A stretch of 64,000 nt of DNA from Tubulanus polymorphus (taxonomy: Eukaryota > Nemertea > Palaeonemertea > Tubulaniformes > Tubulanidae), in assembly GCF_964204645.1 (NCBI RefSeq), contig NC_134029.1, positions 3,357,001 through 3,421,000 on the forward strand, written 5' to 3'. Numbering within the stretch: position 1 is the stretch's first letter; every line of letters begins with the position of its first letter. Position numbers and translations under genes: made by a program. Below, in pieces: positions 1 through 45,061 of this stretch. The notes below the pieces were generated by a model. That model ran no database searches. It saw only the letters and a program-made list of their open reading frames with translations, and was not told the origin of the DNA.

Positions 1-786
1 ATACTCATTGTGCTGCCATCTTCGCCTAGAAAGATTGCACTATTCTGCGTTCAGAGGCCTCGTTACTGCGAGGATAACTCGAGGAAAGAAAGCGGCCGTA
101 ATTAAAATGTTCTTCAAGCCTCCCGCAAATACCCGAGAGAACTTACGAATGAGAAACTACGCGAGATTAACCGAGGAAGTTTTTATCGAGATAGGAAATT
201 CAAAGCTCTCCGTTCTACCATCGGAGAATTCTCAAATAATTACTGAGGGACTTGCAGGATGGGATGTATACGTATGCAGTACTCTTATTAGGCTTAATTC
301 AATAAGAGATCGACTTCCGCTCTGGTGCAGGTGGCTAATCAAGATATTATACAACTTCCCAGGTGGAAAGCTAGGGGATATGTAGAGTGAACACAAATTG
401 AATACTGATAATGAACTGTAGGAAAAAATTACAATTTGACCATCGAGATATCTTATACCGGCCAGTACATTGTCAGAAAGCAGTAGAAACCTCATCTGTG
501 TTTTGGGTCCAAATGGTACCAGTTCTCTCAATAGCTAATAGGTGAATCTAAAAATATCTCAGCCAGAAATTATGCTCGAAAAGATTGATTGACTTTTTAA
601 AAGTCTACTCAAGCCAACTAGCGATGAAAATAGAGTAACAATCAGTAATAATTGGGTATGCCATATTCCGCTTCTAGAGATACTTAACAATAAGACCAAG
701 CCAACTTAGACCTTTTTTTGGACAAATGTTTTGAATGTGAAAATTGGTCAATGATAAGGGTAGAGGTCCTGCGCTGTAAATTATAC
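1..786. other. Mint intron downstream of the PTB exon
   Basis: This stretch would hold the intron after the first PTB exon. Neither strand shows the rest of the PTB domain, and the open frames here lack family resemblance and splice context. Nothing else is recognised. Confidence 0.5.
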
Positions 787-31701
<30,915 letters not shown>

Positions 31702-33339
31702 GGTGACAGATTGACGAGTCTCTTTTCACATCGCTTGAACGACAGACACCCTCTCAATTCCTGAAACTATATGTAATAAAATTTACCACGATTAATAACT
31801 GTGTAATATCATCAGATACAACATGGATTCATACAGAAAGGTGGGGGGGGGCAGAGGATGGAAGGTGAGGGAGGTATTGGGTAGAAGATAGTGGAGGCCT
31901 AGAGCAGAGGTTGCGGAGACGGAGGGTGGGAGGTATGAAATTCATTTATATACACAAAAATTCGAAAGTTTCATAGCTACATGACAGAACAAATTGTTCA
32001 TCGTTTTAAATTTAACCCCCATGACTTCATTCCTCACTTTCTAAAAATAATCCTGAATGTATTCATCAAATCCTCAACTTAAAGTTAAGAATCTATTCCA
32101 TCCCCTTTATCTTTAATGTTCAATATTCTATGATGACACATAGGTAAAGAAAAGCTTAATTGAAATCAATATCCGGTGTCAATAATGGCAATGTAAATAA
32201 TTAAGCAATTAGTAAATATCTCAGGAACATTTAATTACTACCCTATGAATAGGCTACTGTATACATGAGATTCTCATAGTTACATTTCTGTTCTATTCAG
32301 AATGAATCTCTCTATTCATCATTCCTAATGAGATATAATAAAATGATAATCATAATACCATACTAGATATGTGGTTTATCCATATATAAACATGGCGTTC
32401 ATAGTGGTTCGTGTAAACATCTTATTACGGTTGCCTGCATCATCGCATTGACCACTGCACTGAATACAGGGTCTCTACATACAGTTCTAGGAATTAATTG
32501 CCACCAGATATAATTAACGATCTTCTACATGGATGAAGTCTATTTAATAACTACCCCCAGCACACTGCACGCATGTAGAAATCGGATATTTGTACATGTT
32601 TACCACGATGCCAGATGCTACATTGGACCTATGTTTGATTTAAGCCCAACCCGAAAATGAAGTACATCCCTTTTTGCGATGGAATTCTTTTCGACTTTTG
32701 CATTGTTTTTTTTTAATGATTATAATCATGAAGAAGTAATTTACTTCCACTTGAGTGCCCTGTTTGAGTGCAGTCTGTTAGGCTTGGAACAAATCGTTGG
32801 CATAATATCCAACGCTAATGTTTATTGACTTAAATTTGTATAATTATGTCTATTGATTTTTTGTTTCTAAATAGGAAAAAAGAATTTACTTTCAGTAATA
32901 ATGTTAATTAATTAATGTTAATCATTCAGTAATAATAAGTAAGTCAGTAATAATGATAAATGTATTGGTTGTGCTAGAATATAAATGGTTATGAGTTTCA
33001 TAAATGTTTCAGGTGGAAAATAAATGAATAGTTTTTCCGCTTAAATCTTTTATAGCAGCTCGGTTTATTACACGAAATAATAAATGCTGCCTCCCATCGT
33101 GAGCCTCACATCAATCAATTTCATTCAATAGCCGCGTATGATATATCAACATCGCCATCTATCCGTGAATCATGAAAACAAATCGAAGAGATTCTGAGTA
33201 GGAATCACGTTAAGTGCTGCCATCGTTGACGTCGGCAAACTGTTTTCCTAGAAGCAGTAATGACGCATGATGATTCGCTATCAACCTATGACACACTTAA
33301 ACAAAAAGCCAGACATAAAGAGACATTACAGAGGATATG

Positions 33340-33575
33340 AGACCGAAGAGAAGAAATATGTGAGATGAGAAAGGAGATGGGAGAGAAGAGGGGGAAAGGA
33401 AGAGAGAGGAGGAAAATGAGTGAGAGAGAAAAAGAGTCAAACGAATATGGGAGAAAGTAAGAGAGAAGTGTGAGAGAGGAAAAAGGAGACAGAGACTAGA
33501 GAAAAGAAAGAGAAAATGAGATAGAAGAGAGCAGAAAGGAGAGAGAAGAGAGGAGTGAAAGAGAGAAGAGAAAAA
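33340..33575. repeat. Polypurine (GA-rich) tract
   Basis: About 235 bp of nearly pure A/G on the plus strand, built from irregular GAGAGAAG-type words with few pyrimidine interruptions. A second, shorter tract lies at 36790-36950. The antisense leucine/serine-rich frames are artefacts. Confidence 0.85.
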
Positions 33576-33824
33576 ACCTATCATTCCATTTAAGCTCTCT
33601 ATAATCAATATTGCATCATGTCTAGACATCCTAAATTCACTAGATTCAATCATTCAATTCATTAACCATATTTCATTCATGAATTCGGCATTAATTCAGT
33701 TAAGATAATCATAGAGACGAGTATGGATTCATGTCCATACAATGTGCCACAGGTGACTAAAATACAGAGTTTCAGAGTTACTTTGAAAACAGGTGATCTA
33801 ATTTCAAGACTGGTACTACTTTTT

Positions 33825-34093
33825 AGGTCACTTTGATAGCCACGGACCGGCCGGCAAGGTGAGCTGTAGGTCACTTTGATAGCCACGGACCGACCGGCAG
33901 GGTGAGCTGTAGGTCACTTTGATAGCCACGGACCAACCGGCAGGGTGAGGTGTAAGTCACTTTGATAGCCACAGACCGACCGGCAGGGTGAGCTGTAGGT
34001 CACTTTGATAGCCACGGACCGGCCGGCAGGGTGAGCTGTAGGTCACTTTGATAGCCACGGACCGGCCGACAAGGTGAGCTGTAGGTCACTTTG
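33825..34093. repeat. 43-bp minisatellite
   Basis: Six full tandem copies of a 43-bp unit starting AGGTCACTTTGATAGCCACG and ending AGGTGAGCTGT, with few substitutions between copies, plus a truncated seventh. Confidence 0.95.
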
Positions 34094-35203
34094 TAAACAC
34101 TTAATTTCCACTTACGACATACGCCATAAAACAAACCGAATGGCCTCGTAGCTATGGTAACGTAACTTCTGGTAGATCGGTGGAGAGCCGACAGGAAGTG
34201 TTTGGCGATCGGAATAACGATACGTTATTAAACCCTCGAGATGAAAAACGCTGCATCAAATCATTCAAGTGTCATTAGTAAAAACTTTAACACAACACGA
34301 CCTACGAACTAACCAACCAACCAACCGGTGTGCATCACAACCCAGTCATCGTCGTCACACTTATCGAATTAAGTGTAGTTACGTTGTCGATGTTTTGAAT
34401 AAACACGAGTCTTCCATCAACCGACGAGCCATAACACACACAGTCAATGATTCACTGCTTCAACTATAACCTCATCATCATTAACATCATTCATCATCAT
34501 CATCCTCATCATTACAGGGTTCTTACCGGTAAACCTTCTTCATTTTCTATACCTTTTCCATTCCCAGACTATGAATTTTCCATACCCCAACTTACACTTT
34601 TCCTAACTTTATTATAGATGCCCCCCACTCCCCAAGAAAATTTGTGGCAAATGTATCAATACCAAGTGTTTTCACGAAATATCTATATCATATGTGTAGT
34701 GGTATTATCTGGAAAGCGTCAAGTTGTTATCAAAATTGTTAGTAAGACAATTAAGCCTATAGCCTATAATTCAAATACAGTCTAAGACCATCCTAATTCT
34801 ATAGCCAATCTAACAACTTAAGTTTTTAAGATTTAAGATCGGCTTCATCGGACATCAGTAATGGCTTTAATCTAAGAACAGTCCAAGACCATCTTAATTC
34901 TATCGAACAAGTAAGATTTTTAAGATTTTATACCACTTTCGGACTTAGCCCTTAAGTATTCTTAGTCCCAACTGTCAAATGGGCCCTGGTTTCTACATAT
35001 AGCACTGGTATTTATTTATTTATTCTGATGACTCATATTAAACTGAAGAGACAATAATTGTCAAGCAAGTCTTGAATCCGTTGTCTCCGAGGAATCAATT
35101 GACACATGAAGCAGACATGTTGAGAATGTAGTGCCGTTGATAACAAGCTGGAACCTAATTATCCAATAGTTATCGAGCATCTCACATCTCGACTGTAGAT
35201 ATG

Positions 35204-35383
<180 letters not shown>

Positions 35384-35663
35384 AATCTGCTAACAATGTG
35401 CAAGCGGGGAGATGGAGTAGAGAGAGGAGAGAGCTCAAGTCTGTCCGTGGACATTTGAAACTATCAACGCATTTTCTTAAACATGAGTCCAAGACTAATA
35501 AAAACTCGTGCGATTATCGATCAAAGGCTGGAGGTATTCTACAGAATTTAGCAAATGCCTTTATGATATCAATTATCAATCCACTCGTTGGTGAAAATGC
35601 AGATATAATATAATGCTTTAAACTTGATGCGAAGAAATCATATAGAAAGCATACACATGTAGT

Positions 35664-35773
35664 AGAATAAAAAGAACAGCTAGCTAATACCTCTGTCCAT
35701 CTTCAGAGTATTCAATAAAGGATACTCTGAAGATGGACAGAAGTATTAGCTAGCTGTTCGATCTTTTTATTCT
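35664..35773. repeat. Near-perfect 48-bp inverted repeat (hairpin)
   Basis: The left arm 35664-35711 (AGAATAAAAAGAACAGCTAG onward to TTCAGAGTAT) is repeated inverted at 35722-35773, with one substitution and a 4-bp insertion (GATC). The spacer is 10 bp. Neither arm encodes anything. It could be a foldback or MITE remnant, or the product of a palindromic duplication. Confidence 0.9.
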
Positions 35774-36369
35774 GGCCATGCTAGCCGCTGATTGTCCAAT
35801 ACACAACCAAGAGCCTATAACTTATTAAACCAGTTTGTCTTGCAGTGTAAACTCTGTCCAGTCAATGACCACACAGAATTCTGCATTTGCTAAACTATTC
35901 CATCAAATAAGAATCAAACAACTATTCTGACTTTCGAATAAAACGAACTTCGTTTCATGGCATTCCCGACCGTAAAAGAGACACATAACCCATCAGTAAA
36001 ACAGATGGTGTACGGGGACATTTTACATTCCATCGCTCATGTATATGACATTTAATTTCCGTTTCCCCATGCATACAGCTTCGACCACTTAAAAAAATCC
36101 CTATCTATTCTCACAAAACTACCCCATTCAGATAGCCACAATGCGCATTATATAAACGAGCAAGAGATCTGTAAACGGTCGGGGATTCAATTAAAGCTCT
36201 GAAACTAACCATATGAATGTATGATGCGCGACTGTGTTTGCCTGCCAAGCTTCATCTAATGAGCTCAATTATAATGGAAGACAATTAGCGAGAACAAAGT
36301 TCTTCTTTTTTTCAGAGTATCATCAAGACTCAGCAAAATAACTGAAGTATTGAAGTATCCTGTAACACG

Positions 36370-36545
36370 GATGCAACATGTATGACTAATGTAACATGTA
36401 TAGATGGATGTACCATGTATGACAGATGTAACATGTATGATGGATATTACATGTATGACTGATATTACATGTATGACAGATGTAACATGTATGATGGATA
36501 TTACATGTATGACCGATGTTACATGTATGACGGATGCAACATGAC
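36370..36545. repeat. 18-bp tandem repeat
   Basis: About nine copies of an 18-bp unit of the form ATGTATGACRGATRTWAC. The antisense HTCNI-type peptide frame is a by-product. Confidence 0.9.
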
Positions 36546-39500
36546 GTTGGACCGCTGCCTGTGATCATCATCTTTCAAACAAAATTCAATGACACATTTA
36601 ATGTTAGGTGTCAATCAATAGTTGGTGCCTGATGGTATTACAATGTTTTTGCCGGAATGACATCTCATTTCCATCAAGTCACAATCTATTCAGTGTGTCT
36701 ACAGTAATAACAGATACCAACTGCGCTCTTCCTTAACGCCGACTACTATTTCTGGACAATCGATTGAGCTTCCCCTCTAAACCACAACCAGACAGAGCAA
36801 GAGATCAGAGTGGGAGAGAGAAGGACAATGAGGAGAGGAAAGAGAGGGCTGGGTGGGGCAGAAAGGATAATCTGGGGAAGGCAATGAGAGAGGAGAGGGA
36901 AAGAGGGCAGTGGTGTGACGGAGAGAACAGACTGTGGAGAAGGCGAGAGATAAAATAATGAAAACACTATAGTCATTATGTATTCAAGTAATCTATTGAT
37001 ATGACTTCATTCTGTCGTTTGCATCGTTTTATATAAAACAAGGCGTTCGGTAGCGCAGTGGCTGAGAGTGGAGAAGAGCTAGTTATTCCTCATGGGACAC
37101 TGTATATGTATTAGTGCATATGACACTATCAGATGACTAAGCTGGGTAAATGTTGATGATAACAGCACCGGACCCATCACTGATTAACACGGAAAAGTAA
37201 ATGCGATTACCGTCCAAGGTTAATGGATGACACTTACTATGTCCACTGAAGTATCGTCCCCTTATCCAGGATTTTGACCACGGAAGCATCCCTTAAAACA
37301 TTCCTTGTATACATGTAGTATTGAAAATTACTCGCAATTCACATTGATGTAGAAACAGTTTGAAATAAAGATCATAGCAATGTGGAAATGGTATCTAAAG
37401 GGTTAAACCTATAACACAAGTGTATAAGACATAAAGATATGGAAATAACTTCATGAAAATGAAATATTTCATTTATCTTCAGCTTTTATTTCACGAAGTT
37501 TCGAATGAATTACGTTTTCTCGATTGCCAGCGCTCCCGGAGCCAAACCGTCGCAAACGCGGAATCTTATTATAATCGTAAAATTAATGGCTTTCATGAAT
37601 ATTTCATCGACAGGAATGTGTACCCATAAATTTCTCGAGATGGACTCTACATCGAGGCGTAGCCCGGTGCGCAATGCAATACCCGGTCGATGAAATTCGA
37701 AATTACCGATTCCGACTCGAGGACGATAAACAAATCGTACCGGCAGAAATGAAAGCCGCGGCTATAAATAAGATTCTAACGGAGAGTGGCTTATTTTCTT
37801 TGACATTTATCCGAAGAACTAACGAGGCCGCCTCGCGGATCTTAAAAATATAAAGAAAAGCATTTTAGTGAATCCCATAGCGAGAGATCCAGATGATGCG
37901 TTATTTACCGACAACAAGCTGATTCTATTTACAACACGGGTGACAGACATGATGGTCACGTGTTGATGCTGACATTTTGCTCATCAAGGTTTTACATATC
38001 GTGATACATACTAAACAGGGGGGTGAATACTAGTCTTACCTCCAGACAGACACAGAAACACTTAATAATGATGATTATGGATATGTCCTTAAAATTGTCT
38101 TCTAGGCAGTTTCACATAGCTATTAAATGGACCAGAGCTGGATACAGGAACAGCTTTGGCTTCAGTGAAATTTCTCAGCCCACTTCATGTACTTGAGACT
38201 AGAACCACGATCACATGGAGACGATTAGGCCTGGGCCAAATTGGCACAGATCAGGCCCGAGTCAAATTTGGCCCTTGTCTAATTAGAGAGCATGTTCACG
38301 CATAAACTTCCGGAACCAGTTGTAATTCACACGCAATAATTTGGCCCGTGCTATAATTTGGCACATGTCTGGTCCGACGTTTTGGTTGGGCCAAACAGGC
38401 ACAGGCCCATCTGGCACTCATGTGAACAGTTATTCTGGGCCAAATTTGGATGTGATTGTACATCTCTGGATCGAAGTCGAGGGTTGTTCTACTCGGAGGA
38501 GTCAATCTTAAAGACCGTTGATGGTTCTACACAGTTCGTCTAGTATTCCGCCTAGACTAATGTGTGGAGATCTTTAAGAATCGACAACCTATGCGCAAAA
38601 AATAGAACTTCATATTTCAACCAATAGTGAATACTATGTGATTCGTTCAGAATCAATTCTAGTCTCTTGAGACTATGTGTATGAAACAGTAATTAATTTC
38701 ACAGTCCTACTGCAAAAATCAATGGCGCGAGTGGCACTTTTCAGCTCACTATGTACGATACTCGAAATCATTTTAAGGCATATATTAGACTTAAAAATTT
38801 GGCACTTGTAAGTTACAATAGATCCTAAAATTAATGATTAATTTATGTAGTGTAAACATTGCCAAATTCTAGTCGATTCACCTGTACATTCACTTCACTA
38901 TGAGATTTAAGAGTTCCTATTTCTACAATTTTGAAATCAGAAGATTTTCCTATAAGATTTGTCTGTTAGATTTTATGCTCAAAAGTGCATACGGTAACAA
39001 ATGATCCCAGTATTTTTGAATATCTGAAGTTTCTGTGAAGATTGGATTTGGGTGATCACGGAGGTTAGAGGTTTTCTACCTCGCACCTCTTTGATTTAGA
39101 TCATAAGATTGCAGAGTGGTCACTCGCTTATATGCTGAATCTGATACTTAACAATTTCGAAACATTCGATTTCCACCTCTGACTCAAACTGAAAAAACTG
39201 TGGGCGACAACATTTCATCGTTTCTGTCAGCTACGGAAATTAACAAGTCATAAGAAGCAGATTCTGTATTTCGTCGGTCAATCAACATCGTGACAGTTTG
39301 TATATTCCATCATCCATTATATGAATAATTCATCTGTGAAGTACTCACTTATATTTCCCTTTTTTAATCTTCAAAATGGATTTTATCACTATGAGGAAAT
39401 AAATACGCTTTCAAATCGAATTCGCTATCACTTCAATATTGTAATTTCACTGAGTGGATTTTTAGATTTTGTTGCAGCTATAGACGTATCGGTTATGTAG

Positions 39501-42500
39501 CTGAAAACATGGCATTAATGGTGAATACTGGTTTCAGAATGCTGGTGACATAAAGTCTGCTGCAGTAAGAACCGATACGTCAATTTTTAAGAAGGAAAAG
39601 TTACGAGTGTAACAGGCTCAGGCGGTTTCAGGTTTTAATTCTGTCCCTTTCCAGTGAAATAAAGAGAACATCAAATCTAGAAACTCTAATCATTACAGCA
39701 CTCATGGCTGGAAATTCTCAGAATAAGCCCACGATACATAGGAATAGACCTAATGCCAGTACTGTACAAACTATCATAATTTACTAACTGGGTCGAGCCA
39801 TTCTTCGTCAACATTTCAATTTTAATCAACCACTGTTTTTGGGGGAACTTTGTGATTGAGTCAGTGTGAGCTTTTTTTTTTAATCCAAAAAAAGAAATCA
39901 AGTTAAACTCAAAATCTACAAACCGGATCCAGCGAGTCATTGTCTATATTTCAATTTTAGACATACCTTGTAGGATCTTTTTGCTCGATCAATTGATTGT
40001 ATGGTGACAGTAGTGCAGTAGTAGTAGCCGGCTATGGGGGAATTTTTGTGCTTTTCGCAGTCAGCGTTTGCTCTAATAAATCAACGGATAGACATAAATA
40101 TCGATTAAGCATCGGGAAGATGAAGTAACTGCAGTGAATCACTAGAACTCTGTCTGTCATCAATTACCCCTAAATATGGTCACCAGGGATATTTCTTTTG
40201 TCCAGCAATGATGCCAATAAAACATTTGCCTAAGCGGAGAGAATAGAACCCACTGAGTGAACAATGGTAATGTGCGAGAACACTGATTAAATATAAGCAG
40301 CCACAATAGACCCCCCCCCCCCCCCCCGAATCAAATTTGGCCTAGCTTAATCGGAGGGTGTGTCCACATGTTATTCACTTATTACTTGCAAATCAAAAAA
40401 TGTTTGGCCTATCAAAAATGTCTGTGGCAGGCGAGGTGTATTCCAGCATAGCATTCACACAGAATAACTTGACGTGCGCCAAATCTGGCTCGAGTTAAAA
40501 ATGCTTGTTTGGTTGTCTCTTTAGAGACAGAGTCTTGATTGAGGCTCTGATTATAACGAACTGGAGGAAGATAGGAAGGAGTGAAGGTCCTATGCGACTG
40601 AATCCTCCAAAAGTTGATCTTGTTTTCTATGTTTTCTATAGCTTATTTGAGTAGTTGTCTATCTATTGTGCACGATTCAATAATTCGTCTGTCTACTGAA
40701 GTGACATTTAATGTCACGAAATGAGTTATCACCTCGACGATGACGATACCAACTGATTCCTCCGAGGAGGTGAATCCAATTTGAAAAAGCTTTTCGTACG
40801 ATACAAATAAAGCCCAGTACATAATCGAGCAATGGATTATATGCATTGTGATAATGATATTATGGACCATATGGCAGTATCAGATTCTGATACATTTATG
40901 ATCAGGCTCAGGAAACAGTTCCCAACTAATTCACCAGTCACAGTCTCTGAAAGATTATTGACTGTAGGAAGTCTTCCAGTTTTAAATCTTTGGCAGCTTC
41001 ATAATTTGAGGAACCTTTCAATATTTTCAAATCAATCGATTTTTAAATATGACAGATTGTAGATAATGTTTTTTAACCCTGCACAACGTGTAGAGATTTT
41101 GTATAGTCTTAGACGCGGTAAAGGTTTTTTGCATGATTGAACGTGATTTGACATTATTCACTAGGTATTTATTATTCCGGTGTTGAGCCCTGCTGGAATC
41201 AATCAGGTGGAGGCTGTATATGGAGCTACGTGGTCGTTGTTGAGATGCTGTATACAACAATCCACAGTGGACCACAGTCCCGGGCAGTCCATAGATCAGG
41301 GGTGGACCCAATAATTGAAAGAGTATTCAATTTGAAAAGGGCAGATTTGGCAATGCGAGAGCAACCACAAAATTTTAGACAAAAATGGGCTTTTCCGGCC
41401 TTTTTAGGCCTATAACTTTTTCATCTTTGCACGTTGAGACTATTTGGAGGGTAGATTCAAATTTTGAATACGCCGGTTTGAGGAAATAATTTTCTAATAC
41501 CCATAATTTCAACTCTTTGCTGATAAATAATTTCCATATCCATTATAACCCTAATAAGCATGATATATATACATATGAATGACATCATTATATATGAGGA
41601 TTTTGAATGATCTTATCCATTAAGATGATTTGATAATAACTATTATCAAAGTACAGTACATCTAGATAGTTATCATTGCTATGAAGTATATCACATATGT
41701 ATCATATATATCTATATAACTACAAAATTGTGAAATGGATAATCACAGAAAATAAACACTCAACAAATCTATTTAAAACCGAAATTAAACCATAGTGGGT
41801 TTTATCTTTCAATTATGAGGAATCTGCAGATAGAAAAACTGTAGTTTATTTGTGGGTTTTTTTCTAGTTTAGATGAAAAAAAAAAGAGAAAAACCTCTCT
41901 CTACGCCTTTCAATTTGATGCATGGATAAATTGTCACATGCATCCCTAGATTTTTCGATTTAAATTTATTGCTCCATGTACTACAGTTCAAAACAATATA
42001 CCAGTAATTCAAACAAATGACAAAAAGACTTGTAACTGTAAAATAGATATTCTATTCATCGTTTCCAATAAGCCTATAACGAATAGTAATAAACCTGTAA
42101 CTCATTTATATTTTACCGATATTGTTTAGCGCTCTCGCTCGTTTTATTAATGCATAAGTTATTACTCATCTATTTAAGGTGAATCGGCTCAATGTTACAT
42201 TACATTTGAATCTGGTTCGTTAGGTTAGAAATAGAACTAATTTCAACCCCAGAATTAAATTTAATTCATAACCATACAACTGGGTATTTTTTTCTGAATA
42301 CATGGAATGTTTCTGTACCAAAAACGTATTATTCAAATGCCTGATTTTCTTGTAGGGAGTAAACTCACTGGAATGGAACTGATTATTCTGCTGTTCAGCT
42401 CTGAGCATTGTATAATTAATGACTCATTCTGTCAATGCTGGGGATCCTGATAGTCAGGTGTAAGTCACCGACTGAGTGGTCCAATTCTAATATCAGCAAT

Positions 42501-43499
42501 ACACACACATTCTTATTTGCTCTATCTCAAGTAAATCATTTCTAAATTCTACGACATTTTAACCCCAAAACCAACTCCTGTTCTTTCTAACCATTTGTGT
42601 TTATAATTCATCGACACTGGTGATTAATACTAATGACGAATGGACAATAAGTTTCTATACAAGCACACAGTATAATTAGAAGTTTGTATAAAAACATTAT
42701 TTCAATGGTTTTTACTGCGTCAAAAATTAGGAATTAATAAATTTGGATCATATTGCGCTACACTGACTGTTAATCATCATAGGTTGACGCGCAATTACAA
42801 AAGGGCTGTCAGCAGACGTGGCAGTATCTCTGAACCCACAGCGCAATCAAGAGCTCCAATGGTGGAAACTGTTATTTCCCCCATCTCTTTCAGTTAGGCC
42901 GAACTAATTTGGACCATCCTTATTGTCAAGGGTATGTGTGAACATACAACATTCATTAGAGCTAAATGAGTTGAGCATTGCCTGAAAGATGCCTTTGCAA
43001 AAAAAATTTCTTTTTCAAATCAATAATTCCAGGCAATTGGACTGATAACAAGCTGATTTAATCAGGGCAATGGCAAGTGAATGGAGCATTTGACAACCAA
43101 TCTACAGATACCACAGTTGACTGGCCACCATAGCTAACAACTAGTCTCAAACAAGACAAACTTTCAATAAGCCTGACTAGCCATGGCACAGCTGACCGGT
43201 CACCACAGCTAACTGGTCTCAAACAAGACAAACTTTCAAATCAGTCTCTCAGCACACCTCATATGGATTAGCACAGAGCTTGCTCGTAAGGATTAACTTG
43301 CAGGGTGTGTAGAAAAATTGTTAATTTCATTGTAGCTTTTTTACATAACTCATTTTCCATGAAATGAACTAGGGACCTAAACCTCAACATGAGTTTAAAT
43401 GTTCAATTCGTACACAGGCTGGGATGGAGGAAGTGTGTTTGGTTAAAAATTTAGGATGGTCTGAATATTCAATTGGAATATTTGAAATTTATTTCTTAC

Positions 43500-43860
43500 G
43501 CTGTGGCCACTCGTACGGACCCGTACAGATTACTCTGGAGGCTATTCGTACGGAACTAGGATCTGTACGCCAATAACGGTCACTGATTGGCCGATTAACG
43601 CCGCGCATGCGTATAGAATTGAAGGAAAGTGTGGAGAATAGAGTTAGAGAAAAATAGAGCGGATCGAGCGAGACTCGAACCCGGGCCAGTAAATTACTAG
43701 CGCACCATCATACCACTAGACGACTAACTACATATAGCCTCACCTTACCCTAACCCTATCCCTTCCCGTACGAACATACAGTAGTAATCCGTACAGGTGC
43801 GTACGAATAGCCTACGGAATTATTCGTACGGGTTTGTACGAATAGCCACTAGTTTATATA
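43500..43860. mobile_element. Inverted-repeat element with a tRNA-Pro-like core
   Basis: The left part (GGCCACTCGTACGGACCCGT, then ATTACTCTGGAGGCTATTCG) is mirrored at the right (CGTACGAATAGCC, GTACGGGTTTGTACGAATAG). On the minus strand, 43676-43745 reads GTCTAGTGGTATGATG, then GGCCCGGGTTCGAGTC, resembling the A and B boxes of tRNA-Pro. The anticodon arm is not preserved. It is likely a composite non-autonomous element; the ends are approximate. Confidence 0.5.
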
Positions 43861-44948
43861 GCCTGGTTGCCCTTTTCTATATAAAAAAGTCATCGCTTTA
43901 TGTAGGGGACCATTCATCACGCATAAGATTTGAATTTTTCAACACCTCTTCCCGCTCTGTACGCAAAATCGGCCAGTTTTTCATATTCATTACGCATTAC
44001 AGTTAGCGATAGCACTTACACCTCCCCCTCCCCTAATGCGTACGTAATAAATGAATGACCCCTAGACCTATCTGGCCTATCCGATTCAAAATGAACACTT
44101 TTATTTTACCCTTACACTGTTTCATTTATTCAAGTTTGATTGGGACACCATTACTGGACTGGGTCTGAAATAATCTGATGAATTCTGAAGTCAAAGGCCT
44201 CTTTTGTGAGAGTTCCTTCATTTAGCCTAGTGCAGATCAACTAGATTTAGCACACCTCCTCAAAAAGGCATTAAAAAGCTTGGAAAATGCTTCGTAAACT
44301 TTCATAGTTTGTTGGAAAGATGACAAAGATAAGTGGTCCTCCGAGGGAGAATACCGACTGATGAAGCGTGAGAGGTCGAGAGAAATTTTGATTGGGCGCC
44401 TCTACCAACCTTCCGCGGGCGCCCAGCATCATTTTTAGCCTGCACACTCCTCGGTTCAATCTATCTACAATAGATGAAACTTACCAAACAACCGGGCGCC
44501 TGGATATACTAATAATCCGCTCCTATCCTCTTTAAATAAATCTCTGGTGAAGCACATGAAATTAGATGGAAGATTCTGACACAAACCCGGAAATGCCTCT
44601 CCCATAGGTGGCAGGATCAGGCGGTGGCAAAATTTTCTGCTTAAGTTATTCATTTTCCGGTCAAAACTTGTATTTTCATACGATTTTCTCGGTTTCTCTA
44701 AATGTTAGAATTTCTTGGTTCATGAAATGAGCTCCATCTCATATTTGTCGAAACGAACAAAATATGGGATTCGAAACCAAAGCATTTGATTCATATTTAT
44801 CTATGAGAAAAATATATCTTATTTAGTTAGATTTTAGTTATTTTTTTCCAGAGCATAATCTTGGTTTGAACTTAGTTTTAATTTTTCAGTGACGAAAAAT
44901 ATGACCATTGTTGAAAGTACGGGACTCGAAACCACACAGGAAAATTGT

Positions 44949-45002
44949 TGACGTCAATGCCCTAGATCACGTGACTATATCTTTCCTTTCCTACTCTCCG
45001 CC
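44949..45002 (+). promoter_or_regulatory. eEF2 gene A promoter: CRE, E-box and TOP-like tract
   Basis: TGACGTCA (44949-44956) is a perfect CRE palindrome and TCACGTGA (44967-44974) a perfect E-box palindrome. GACTATAT follows at 44973, then a pyrimidine tract CTTTCCTTTCCTACTCTCCG (44981-45000). Animal eEF2 mRNAs begin with a 5' terminal oligopyrimidine tract controlled by mTOR. The tract here, about 57-78 bases before the ATG, is a good candidate for the transcription start. Factor binding is inference. Confidence 0.6.
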
Positions 45003-45058
45003 ATCGTGGTTGTTCACGAACGAATTATTTCAGTGGCGGAATCCAACAAACAGCGATC

Positions 45059-45061
45059 ATG
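45059..45061 (+). CDS. EEF2: eEF2 A exon 1 (start codon only)
   Basis: The ATG is immediately followed by the donor GTGAGT, so the coding part of exon 1 is one codon. Exon 2 opens in phase 0 with no nearer in-frame Met suited to the family. Gene B has the same ATG|GTGAGT arrangement at 53579. Confidence 0.8.

Noticed and set aside
8-385. 125-residue plus-strand frame at the left edge
   Set aside because: No recognisable domain, splice context or composition bias. It lies opposite the expected Mint intron.
33825-34093. CRISPR-like array
   Set aside because: The 43-bp units are contiguous with no unique spacers, and the DNA is eukaryotic; it is a minisatellite.
36386-36571. Cys/His-repeat peptide on the minus strand (CHTCNI-type)
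   Set aside because: By-product of the 18-bp tandem repeat. The His/Cys spacing comes from the DNA repeat and there is no zinc-finger pattern.
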